Shown here: positions 1 through 5,320 of the stretch, in pieces | How positions within the stretch are numbered: the stretch's first letter is position 1 | Layout of the letters: every line of letters begins with the position of its first letter | Origin: Candidatus Saccharimonadota bacterium | GTDB lineage: Bacteria > Patescibacteriota > Saccharimonadia > Saccharimonadales > JACDFO01 | Assembly: GCA_013815785.1 (NCBI GenBank) | Contig: JACDFO010000045.1 | Coordinates: forward strand, 1 to 5,672 | Direction of reading: 5' to 3' | DNA length: 5,672 nucleotides | The notes under the pieces: generated by a model | Told to the model about the DNA's origin: nothing | Seen by the model: only the letters and a program-made list of their open reading frames with translations | The model's database searches: none | Program-made: the position numbers and the translations under genes

Positions 1-5
1 GTGAT

Positions 6-1178
6 TTAATCGTTGTACGGACTTTCGCCATTCACAAAATATGCGCGGGATATTTCATCGCGGGCTACGTTCCAGAGGCTTGGGTCATCTGCTTTGATTT
101 TGCGCCAGTACCACCACTCGACTCCCCATAGGTAGACCTCTTTTAGGCCAGTCGCCCGGCCATATTCGATTCGGTCTTTTAGACGCTCGGCATTGAGTGA
201 TTTATTTTGTTCTGGTATATCTTCTATGCGGTTCATTTCAAAACCAGCTGGCAACCACGATTCTGCCTGCAACTCATGAACAATTAAATCAGTTCCATTG
301 GTGAGTTTGCCGGCTCCGCCGAGGAATGCATAAAACCAAGCTGGAAACGGATATTCAAAGTAACGCTTCGTCAGGCTTTTGTCCCAAACCCGCTTATAAA
401 CAGATACGGCAGTGGTATCGGCTATCGGTTCATTTACCGGCCAACCCAGCGCGTTATTGCTGCGCGATACTATGATTGGATGGCTCGAATCGCGCTGTTT
501 AACAAAGTTATACTCATCGACTAAACGCGAACGGGAATGGTCTGGGCAAATACCAAACACTTTTAAGAAAAATTCGTTTTCAAGCTGATAACTTTCTAGT
601 GCCGGACTAGATTTGTAGCGGTCTATCACCACACCCATGTACTCTTTTAACTCCACTGACCACTGGCTCATGGGCATCTTCTCTGCCCAGTCAGGCATGT
701 GACATTCTGGCCAACGCGGCTGCCGCAGGCCAATTGCTAGGCTGACTTTGGAGCCACTTTGCTCGGCCATCTTAAATTGCCAATCCAGCTCAGTAAAATC
801 ATAGGTACCTGGGATTTTTTCGAATTCATTCCAGTAGCTAACCAAACGAAACTGTCTTACGCCTAGCTCATCGATAATCGCCTGCATCGTATCTTTTGGT
901 TCAAGTCCGAAGTGGCGCGCGTACCTAGGAATAAATGTTACGCCGTATTTTAGTGGCATGTCCCGCCGATCCCACATATACCACTGGGCAACACCATACA
1001 TAGTGCCTGACCATAAGATGATAAGTAAAAAAAACACAGCCACAATTTTGTGCAACCAGCTTGTATCGAACCACAATTTCAGACGGTAGTATGCAATTTT
1101 TGGCAAAGCGCTGGCGCGTGGAAACTTAACCGCTAGACGGTGATGGAGTCTTTTTTTGGTTTTCTTCTTTTTGGCCAT
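6..1178 (-). CDS. Membrane-anchored glycoside hydrolase, TIM-barrel clan GH-A-like (cellulase/GH5- or GH42-like)
   Basis: This is probably a cell-surface glycosidase. Numbering is from the ATG at 1178 (390 aa). A very basic N-terminus (AKKKKTKKRLHHR) precedes one hydrophobic segment at about residues 42-65, which predicts a cytoplasmic tail, an uncleaved anchor and an external catalytic domain. The rest reads as a (beta/alpha)8 hydrolase. YGVTFIPRY opens the barrel, and GTYDFTELDW resembles the 'YDFS/W' stretch of GH-A enzymes. YQLENEFF (about 197-204) carries an Asn-Glu pair in the usual acid/base position, with E202 the candidate. IVHELQAESW (about 299-308) gives the candidate nucleophile E302, and VYLWGVEWWYW (about 348-358) fits strand 8. 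A GTG at 1187 would add three residues, but it lacks a ribosome-binding site, whereas GTGGGA sits just before the ATG. The gene is divergent from the glycosyltransferase. The substrate cannot be told from the sequence, and catalytic residue placement is by motif only. Confidence is high for the fold and lower for the family. Confidence 0.8.
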   Translation of the reverse strand: MAKKKKTKKRLHHRLAVKFPRASALPKIAYYRLKLWFDTSWLHKIVAVFFLLIILWSGTMYGVAQWYMWDRRDMPLKYGVTFIPRYARHFGLEPKDTMQAIIDELGVRQFRLVSYWNEFEKIPGTYDFTELDWQFKMAEQSGSKVSLAIGLRQPRWPECHMPDWAEKMPMSQWSVELKEYMGVVIDRYKSSPALESYQLENEFFLKVFGICPDHSRSRLVDEYNFVKQRDSSHPIIVSRSNNALGWPVNEPIADTTAVSVYKRVWDKSLTKRYFEYPFPAWFYAFLGGAGKLTNGTDLIVHELQAESWLPAGFEMNRIEDIPEQNKSLNAERLKDRIEYGRATGLKEVYLWGVEWWYWRKIKADDPSLWNVARDEISRAYFVNGESPYND

Positions 1179-1209
1179 TGTTCCCACAACTTGTTAGAAT
1201 ATATAAAAG
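1171..1209. promoter_or_regulatory. Candidate bidirectional promoter between the hydrolase and the glycosyltransferase
   Basis: On the plus strand, TTGGCC (1171-1176) and TAGAAT (1195-1200) are separated by 18 bp. They would start transcription near 1207, almost on the GTG at 1209. On the minus strand, TATTCT (1201-1196) overlaps the same bases and would start near 1189, about 11 nt before the hydrolase ATG. A TTGATA-like -35 lies about 15 bp upstream of it, within 1217-1222. The two -10 boxes share five of six positions because the motif is partly symmetric. This is inferred by eye from the sequence. Confidence 0.45.
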
Positions 1210-2054
1210 TGATTACTATCAAACCGCTTACTCTTAGTTTAGTTATACCAGTTTATAACGAAGAACACCACATCGGTCCATGCTTGGACGCGATTGCTGC
1301 ACAAACTGACAAACCAGACGAGGTTATAGTTGTCGATAATAATTCCTCCGACAAAACACTTGAGATAGCAAAACTATATCCTTTCGTTAGTATTCTGACA
1401 GAAAAAAAACAAGGTGTGGTACACGCTCGAAATACTGGTTTTAACGCTGCTCGGGGCGATGTTATAGCACGAATCGATGCCGATACGTTGCTGCCACCAA
1501 ATTGGACCGGCAGTATTCGCAAAGCCTTTAATAATCAAAAGACAGATGCCGTTACCGGGCCGGTCTACTACTACGATATGCCTTTTTCATCCGTTAATTA
1601 TCGTCTCGATCATTTCTTTAGAAGTATTATGAATATCCGGATGGAACAATTTCCGTTTTTGTACGGGTCCAATATGGCGATTCGCCGTTCTGCTTGGAAA
1701 TTGGTTGCGGACAAAACTTGCGTAGCCAAAAAAGTACATGAAGATTTAGACCTCGCAATCCATTTGCAAGAAGCAGGTTATGGAATTACATATAGACCAG
1801 ATATGCGTGGTGGAGTCTCGGCACGGCGTTATGACGATACTTTGAATGACTTCTCGTTATATATGAAAATGTATGTACATACTTATAAAGCCCATGAGCG
1901 CCAAGGCTTGATGCCCTTCGTAGCTATGACGGCCTATACGACCGGTTATATTGCCTTACAACCCCTGCGGCGGTCTTATGACCCGAAAACTGGTAAGCGA
2001 AGTATTAAGCAATTAGTTAGAGGCCACACCCCTCGCAAAAACCCTGCCGCTTAG
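1209..2054 (+). CDS. Family 2 (GT-A fold) glycosyltransferase
   Basis: This enzyme transfers a sugar from a nucleotide-sugar donor, probably in surface glycan or glycolipid assembly at the cytoplasmic membrane face. Numbering is from the GTG at 1209 (281 aa). LSLVIPVYNEE (about 9-19) is the first strand and donor-binding loop. VVDNNSSD (41-48) is the classic uridine-binding motif. RIDAD (88-92) supplies the DxD metal site. GSNMAIRR (153-160) and HEDLDLA (177-183) match the acceptor region and the ED catalytic-base motif. The domain is complete and not broken. There is no obvious multi-pass membrane tail, only a modestly hydrophobic stretch near residues 230-250. The frame stays open back to 1140, but those extra residues are antisense to the hydrolase's lysine-rich start and look non-biological. 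No ribosome-binding site precedes 1209, so the start is uncertain and may be leaderless. The stop codon overlaps that of the convergent nuclease. Acceptor and donor are unknown. Confidence 0.88.
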   Translation: MITIKPLTLSLVIPVYNEEHHIGPCLDAIAAQTDKPDEVIVVDNNSSDKTLEIAKLYPFVSILTEKKQGVVHARNTGFNAARGDVIARIDADTLLPPNWTGSIRKAFNNQKTDAVTGPVYYYDMPFSSVNYRLDHFFRSIMNIRMEQFPFLYGSNMAIRRSAWKLVADKTCVAKKVHEDLDLAIHLQEAGYGITYRPDMRGGVSARRYDDTLNDFSLYMKMYVHTYKAHERQGLMPFVAMTAYTTGYIALQPLRRSYDPKTGKRSIKQLVRGHTPRKNPAA

Positions 2055-2063
2055 TCTGCGGGT
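2037..2063 (-). terminator. Weak candidate intrinsic terminator at the end of the minus-strand operon
   Basis: Read on the minus strand, ACCCGC (2063-2058) can pair with GC-A-GGGT (2047-2041) around a 10-nt loop with one bulged A. Five T residues follow (2041-2037). The nuclease stop codon lies in the loop, so the structure sits inside the end of both convergent genes. An alternative inner stem is CCGC/GCGG (2061-2058 with 2050-2047). The stem is short, so this is a tentative call. No matching T tract is seen for the plus-strand gene. Confidence 0.35.
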
Positions 2064-2632
2064 GGCGAAGTGAAGCCGCCAAATTCATTTGTGGTGGGGG
2101 CGCATTTGCTCCAAAGGCCTTTGTTTTGGATTCTGGCATCTCGCTGATGATTTAGAAATTCTTCTGATTTGGTGAATGGAAAGCTAGTGTATGCGAAGCC
2201 GTAACCCTCCTTAAGTATTTCGGCTTGAGCCAGCCTGCCATCGGGCAGATATACGTATCGCAACAGGCGGTTGTAACGGTCGCGGTTACTGCTAAGCGGA
2301 TCAGCTTCAAGCCTCACTGCTTGGTCGCCGATGAGGGCTTTTGTAAAATCTGAGGCAGCTTTACCAAAGCATTGCACGACTTTGCGTGGATCTTGTGTCT
2401 CCGGTGTGTCAATGCCGATAAAACGAATGGTTTCTTTACGGCCGTCCATCTCGACAGTAATCGTGTCGCCATCGTTAAAGTTCGTAACTATGTATGTACC
2501 GGGTGATAGATCTGTAATTTTATTGCTGAGTGATGGATTTGATTCGGTGTAATAGCCTAGTCCCACGATGATAAGTGCAACCAAAAGCCGAATCAGTAAT
2601 TTCCGGGAGCGCTTGGTGCGCAGTAATTTCAC
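2051..2632 (-). CDS. Membrane-anchored thermonuclease (staphylococcal nuclease-like, SNase domain)
   Basis: This is a calcium-dependent endo/exonuclease of the staphylococcal nuclease family, cleaving DNA or RNA outside the membrane. It has 193 aa. A basic N-terminus (KLLRTKRSRK) and a hydrophobic stretch at about 13-28 form an anchor or signal peptide. The SNase domain spans about 45-175. GDTITV (55-60) carries the metal-binding Asp, D56. IRFIGIDTPET (69-79) carries R70, D75 and E78. DRYNRLLRYV (118-127) carries R122. All core catalytic residues are therefore present. LAQAEILKEGYGFAY and NKGLWS complete the fold. C88 and C177 could form a disulfide outside the cell, which is inference. The start is GTG at 2632 and overlaps the kinase stop as GTGA. 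GAAGG lies about 10 nt upstream, so translation is probably coupled to the kinase. An external nuclease would suit an organism that scavenges nucleic acid. Confidence 0.93.
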   Translation of the reverse strand: MKLLRTKRSRKLLIRLLVALIIVGLGYYTESNPSLSNKITDLSPGTYIVTNFNDGDTITVEMDGRKETIRFIGIDTPETQDPRKVVQCFGKAASDFTKALIGDQAVRLEADPLSSNRDRYNRLLRYVYLPDGRLAQAEILKEGYGFAYTSFPFTKSEEFLNHQRDARIQNKGLWSKCAPTTNEFGGFTSPPAD

Positions 2633-3156
2633 GCTTCGTGCGCCTTCAGGCGTTCTTTCATATACTCAGCAGTTATTTTAGTGCCGTCAATTTCGACATA
2701 GGGTTCATGTTTTAACGGCTCTTCGATTAGCCCAGCAATTCGTTCAAACATATCATGTGGAAGCTCGTGTTTTGGCCATAAATGCAAGCGGCTGGTGTGT
2801 GCGGCGCGTTCTTTGGCTAGTTCCTTGTGAGTCTTTACCCATACTAATATCACTTGCGCGCCGGTGCGTTCGGCTATGTCGTATTTATCTGTTCGATGCT
2901 GCAATCTATTCAGATTTGCGTCGTATATTACACTTATGCCCTTGCGTAGTAGTGATTCGGTTTTGTTATCAAGTGCTTCATACAGTTCGTCGTGCTCATG
3001 CTGACTGAAGCTAGGCGAAGAAAACAGCTCGACGCGCTCTTTATCTGATGATACGTGCACGGCGCCGGTCAGCTCATGGATAGCTTTTGCAGCTGTCGTT
3101 TTGCCCGCGCCAGGGTATCCCAGCATGAGATACAATGTAAGCTTATTCATATGCAA
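2629..3156 (-). CDS. P-loop kinase of the AAA_33 / COG0645 type (polynucleotide-kinase-like fold)
   Basis: This is a small ATP-dependent phosphotransferase of unknown substrate. It has 175 aa from the TTG at 3156, or 173 from the ATG at 3150. The Walker A motif GYPGAGKT is at 13-20. A SSDKER segment (about 36-41) and VIYDANLNR (about 76-84) occupy the places of the substrate-binding Asp and the strand after the lid helices in polynucleotide/gluconate/zeta-type kinases. KERAAHTSR (115-123) looks like the arginine-bearing lid. The length is normal for a stand-alone domain. Start choice: the AAGGAGG ribosome-binding site is 8 nt from TTG but 14 nt from ATG, so TTG has the better spacing. The gene sits 3 bp below the terC stop and overlaps the nuclease start by 4 nt (GTGA). 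No antitoxin-like partner is seen, so a zeta-toxin role is unlikely. Confidence 0.82.
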   Translation of the reverse strand: MHMNKLTLYLMLGYPGAGKTTAAKAIHELTGAVHVSSDKERVELFSSPSFSQHEHDELYEALDNKTESLLRKGISVIYDANLNRLQHRTDKYDIAERTGAQVILVWVKTHKELAKERAAHTSRLHLWPKHELPHDMFERIAGLIEEPLKHEPYVEIDGTKITAEYMKERLKAHEA

Positions 3157-3159
3157 TAT

Positions 3160-4164
3160 TTATCCCTCCTTATGTGAAGCAGGTGGAGTGATATAAAGAG
3201 ATGCTATCACGGTCGCCGTTATGAAAATTCCAATCGTTGCAAGTGATACGCCGGTAGGTATATGTATGCCAAACCACGGGTAGCCAAATATTTCACCAGG
3301 ACTGATGACCATCTTGATACCAACGCCTATCAGCAGTAAGCCGAGTGCTTTATTGAGCAGCCAAAACCTATCTTTGATTTTGTCGAACACAAAGTACAGT
3401 GCCCGCAGACCTAAGATTGCGGCAGCGTTGCTACTAAACACAATAAAGGGGTCGCGTGAAATCGCTAAAATAGCCGGCACACTGTCGACGGCAAAAATCA
3501 CATCTGTTATTTCCACAGCTAAAAGCGCGATAAACAGCATGGTAGCGACTCGCTTACCATTTACATGGGTGAATAGTTTATGGCCGTCCAGTTTGTGAGT
3601 TACTGGGATTACACTCTGAAAAAAGTTTAGAATCTTACTTTTGGCCGGATCGAATTCGTGCTCCTCACTATGCGCCAGTATTTTCCAGCCGCTATAAAGT
3701 AACAGCACGCCGAAGATAATGAGTACTGGTTCAAAACGCTCGATAGCTGCGATACCAGCAAAAATGAAGATGACACGCATGATCAGCGCACCAAAAATAC
3801 CCCAGAAAAGCACACGGTGTTGGTATTTTTTCGGAATTTTAAAGTAGCCGAGTATGACCGACCAGGCGAAGACGTTGTCTATAGAAAGCGATTTTTCGAT
3901 GATATAGCCGCTAAAATATTGACCTGCAGCATTTGCGCCATACAACGGCCAAAACAAAAGCCCAAGCCCGACACCGAGTCCAATCCAGACCAAGCTTTGA
4001 ACGGTTGCTTCTCGTAAAGTAGGCGTGTGGTCCTTGCGATGAATGACTACGATGTCGAAAATAATAAGAAATAAAAACCAAGCTACCAACAACGCCCAAT
4101 GCCATCCGGGAACAGAGATAACAGACAAAGCTTCTTGGCTGACAGTATTTGCAAATCTAAACAT
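3160..4164 (-). CDS. terC: TerC/Alx-family integral membrane protein, probable manganese/metal exporter
   Basis: TerC/Alx proteins are multi-pass inner-membrane proteins. Well-studied members export Mn(II) or help metallate exported proteins, and others are linked to tellurite resistance. This one is full length at 334 aa with about nine hydrophobic segments, the first at about 23-41. The family signatures are intact. EKSLSIDNVFAW (90-101) holds E90 and D96. VEITDVIFAVDSVPAILAIS (217-236) holds E218, D221 and D227. FSSNAAAILGLRALYF (243-258) follows. These acidic and Ser/Asn residues line the putative metal path. A hydrophilic loop at about 164-200 (HSEEHEFD to HKLDGHK) is His- and acid-rich, as is common in the family. 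The ATG at 4164 overlaps the upstream adenosyltransferase stop as TGATG. Only a weak, distant GGA precedes it, so translational coupling is likely. Function is inferred from the family, and the ion specificity is not visible. Confidence 0.93.
   Translation of the reverse strand: MFRFANTVSQEALSVISVPGWHWALLVAWFLFLIIFDIVVIHRKDHTPTLREATVQSLVWIGLGVGLGLLFWPLYGANAAGQYFSGYIIEKSLSIDNVFAWSVILGYFKIPKKYQHRVLFWGIFGALIMRVIFIFAGIAAIERFEPVLIIFGVLLLYSGWKILAHSEEHEFDPAKSKILNFFQSVIPVTHKLDGHKLFTHVNGKRVATMLFIALLAVEITDVIFAVDSVPAILAISRDPFIVFSSNAAAILGLRALYFVFDKIKDRFWLLNKALGLLLIGVGIKMVISPGEIFGYPWFGIHIPTGVSLATIGIFITATVIASLYITPPASHKEG
3163..3171 (-). promoter_or_regulatory. Ribosome-binding site for the kinase, embedded in the terC 3' end
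   Basis: The last terC codons (AAG GAG GGA TAA) spell AAGGAGG (3171-3165) on the minus strand. This is a near-perfect Shine-Dalgarno sequence, 8 nt before TTG 3156 and 14 nt before ATG 3150. It is the strongest ribosome-binding site in the four-gene cluster and argues for the TTG start. Confidence 0.7.
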
Positions 4165-4733
4165 CAGAAATCTATTCCTTTATTAGCTAAAAATTTATTA
4201 TCGAAATGGTGTTTTATTTTGGTCATATCTGTGGCGATGTCAGCGTATTTTAGAAATTTATCTGGAAAATTACGACCCGTTACGCAAAGGCTGGTACCCG
4301 GGGCTCTTTTTTTGAATAGGTCTTCAAATTGTTTATCGGTTAACAGGCCGTCATGTAGCGCGTTGTTGATTTCGTCGCAGATTACTACATCATACTCGCC
4401 GCCGCTTGCACATCTCAGTGCCTCGGTATATGTCTCGAGTGCAGCTTGTTTGTGCTGCGCTTCTGTGATGTGCTGTTCGCTGAGCTCACCCGCCTTGTAA
4501 AAGCCTTTACCACCCTTGTAAAAGTACAGTGAATCTTCAAATAAAGCTTGGATGTCGCGTACGAACACATGCTCGCCTACTCCCCAGTGTTTTATGAACT
4601 GAATAAAGGCTACGTTCCAGCGATTGCCCAGTGCTCGCGCCATAAGCCCGATACCGGCACTTGTCTTGCCTTTTCCTTCCCCGGTATAGACGATCACTAC
4701 CGATTCTTTTTGTTCGTAATCCTCAAAGGTCAT
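4164..4733 (-). CDS. cobO: Corrinoid (cob(I)alamin) adenosyltransferase, CobO/CobA/BtuR type
   Basis: This enzyme transfers the adenosyl group of ATP to reduced corrinoid cobalt, making adenosylcobalamin in the cytoplasm. It has 189 aa, a normal length for the family. The P-loop is GEGKGKT (18-24), the characteristic G-rich variant of this family. FIQFIKHW (43-50) lies where the family usually has 'QFIKG'. VVICDEINNAL (116-126) is the Walker B-like strand, and VTGRN (151-155) is a family hallmark. TDMTKIKHHFDNKFLANKGIDF (168-189) is the conserved C-terminus with the usual KH-F and KGI(E/D)(F/Y) ending. The ATG at 4733 has no Shine-Dalgarno sequence, but a -10-like TAAACT ends 6 nt upstream, so the message may be leaderless. 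It overlaps terC by 1 nt. No other cobalamin gene is in view, so the corrinoid is probably scavenged, which is inference. Confidence 0.92.
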   Translation of the reverse strand: MTFEDYEQKESVVIVYTGEGKGKTSAGIGLMARALGNRWNVAFIQFIKHWGVGEHVFVRDIQALFEDSLYFYKGGKGFYKAGELSEQHITEAQHKQAALETYTEALRCASGGEYDVVICDEINNALHDGLLTDKQFEDLFKKRAPGTSLCVTGRNFPDKFLKYADIATDMTKIKHHFDNKFLANKGIDF

Positions 4734-4739
4734 TCAGAT

Positions 4740-4767
4740 AGTTTAAGGCTTAAAGCCTAAAGCTCAA
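4740..4767 (-). promoter_or_regulatory. Candidate promoter for the cobO-terC-kinase-nuclease operon
   Basis: On the minus strand, TTGAGC (4767-4762) is followed after 16 bp by TAAACT (4745-4740). Transcription would start at or next to the cobO ATG (4733), giving a leaderless message. This would explain why cobO lacks a ribosome-binding site. Both hexamers are imperfect and the call is by eye. Confidence 0.35.
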
Positions 4768-4784
4768 AGCAATAGACTTAGGCT
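4746..4784. repeat. Overlapping inverted repeats between the 146-aa gene and cobO
   Basis: AGGCTT-A-AAGCCT (4746-4758) is a 13-bp odd palindrome. AGCCTAA (4754-4760) also pairs with TTAGGCT (4778-4784) as a 7-bp stem with a 17-nt loop. The arms share bases, so the structures exclude one another. No T tract follows on the minus strand, so an intrinsic terminator is not supported. An operator overlapping the candidate cobO promoter spacer is possible. Confidence 0.4.
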
Positions 4785-5218
4785 GACTGCACTAACTTTA
4801 GAGCTGCCACAAATAAAGTAACTTTGTTAATAGTGACGAACTCCTGGTCTGGCAGTATCTGTTCGTTGCGGACACGCCGCAAAAGCTCGATGACTCGCGG
4901 TCGCTGATTTTCTAAAGTTTCGTAGATGGCTTCGAGGTGCTCTGGCTTTACGGACCCTTCCAATACTTTGCCGATCGCTTGTTCATATAGGTCATCAAAA
5001 GTTTCATCATCCATCATACCTTCAGCAGCCTCGCTCAGATAACGAACAGTCATTTTTGGGTCTAGGTTGTTTGCGCTGCCTGGCGTGAAGTCAAGTTTGC
5101 CGGTGTGCCTGAGCCCATGCAAATCAATTTCATCTATTGCCGGAAGGTGGTTGCAGTCGAAAAAAACCTTCTCAAGGTCATCTATGCGCGGTTCAAATTC
5201 GTTGCGTACTTCACTCAT
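4778..5218 (-). CDS. Acidic 146-aa protein of unknown function
   Basis: I do not recognise this family. The start is ATG at 5218, chosen because GGAG (in AAGGAGACC) sits about 7 nt upstream and a perfect TATAAT lies just before it. The in-frame ATG at 5239 overlaps that -10 box and is not credible. The product is soluble-looking, with no signal peptide or membrane segment. The N-terminal 55 residues are rich in Asp/Glu and turn-forming residues, including FFDCNHLPAIDEIDLHG (about 19-35). From about residue 55 on it reads as amphipathic helices, with an acidic stretch MMDDETFDDLYEQ (68-80). A hydrophobic C-terminal helix (VTLFVAALKLV) ends it. There is a single Cys (C22), near H24, H34 and H38, with no clear metal motif. 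It is probably its own transcription unit between glutaredoxin and cobO. Coding confidence is high from the promoter, ribosome-binding site and protein-like composition. Confidence 0.82.
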   Translation of the reverse strand: MSEVRNEFEPRIDDLEKVFFDCNHLPAIDEIDLHGLRHTGKLDFTPGSANNLDPKMTVRYLSEAAEGMMDDETFDDLYEQAIGKVLEGSVKPEHLEAIYETLENQRPRVIELLRRVRNEQILPDQEFVTINKVTLFVAALKLVQSA

Positions 5219-5265
5219 GAAGGTCTCCTTAGTGCGCATTATATCAATTCACCACTGATGTGCAA
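5219..5265 (-). promoter_or_regulatory. Promoter and ribosome-binding site of the 146-aa gene
   Basis: On the minus strand, a perfect TATAAT (5243-5238) is preceded after 16 bp by the weak -35 TTGCAC (5265-5260). The predicted start is near 5231, giving a leader of about 13 nt that contains AAGGAGACC (5230-5222) before the ATG at 5218. This is the clearest promoter in the window. Confidence 0.65.
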
Positions 5266-5282
5266 GTAAATATACACCACAG

Positions 5283-5306
5283 GTAGCGTGATATATATCA
5301 CCCTAC
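5283..5306. promoter_or_regulatory. Near-perfect 24-bp palindrome, possible operator
   Basis: The core GTGATATATATCAC (5288-5301) is a perfect 14-bp palindrome. After one mismatched C/C pair (5287, 5302) the symmetry resumes with GTAG (5283-5286) and CTAC (5303-5306). The centre lies about 63 bp upstream of the predicted start of the 146-aa gene and about 17 bp before the -35 box. The symmetry fits a homodimeric regulator site. The regulator is unknown and none is encoded here. Confidence 0.5.
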
Positions 5307-5320
5307 GCTACATATAGCGT
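5283..5320. repeat. Three-arm set of mutually exclusive inverted repeats after the glutaredoxin gene
   Basis: GTAGCGT (5283-5289) is complementary to ACGCTAC (5305-5311). ACGCTA (5305-5310) is also complementary to TAGCGT (5315-5320), with a 4-nt CATA loop. The middle arm can pair with either flank. The shorter hairpin begins directly at the glutaredoxin stop codon. No T tract follows on the minus strand, so it is not a standard terminator for that gene, although it could protect a 3' end. Confidence 0.5.

Noticed and set aside
1140..1208. N-terminal extension of the glycosyltransferase from GTG 1140 or ATG 1143
   Set aside because: These residues are antisense to the hydrolase's lysine-rich start, show no GT2 similarity, and would place the start inside the neighbouring gene without a ribosome-binding site.
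2629..3156. Zeta-type toxin of a toxin-antitoxin pair
   Set aside because: No small antitoxin gene flanks it. Its neighbours are TerC and a nuclease, and the general AAA_33 kinase features explain it better.
3160..4164. Tellurite-resistance island
   Set aside because: TerC stands alone here without terA, terB, terD, terE or terZ. Solitary TerC/Alx homologues are usually metal-homeostasis proteins.
4734..4777. Cobalamin riboswitch before cobO
   Set aside because: The gap is only 44 bp, far too short for the known B12 riboswitch fold, and no B12-box-like sequence is visible.
5219..5239. Longer form of the 146-aa protein starting at ATG 5239
   Set aside because: That ATG overlaps the TATAAT box and lies upstream of the predicted transcription start. 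ATG 5218 has a well-placed GGAG.
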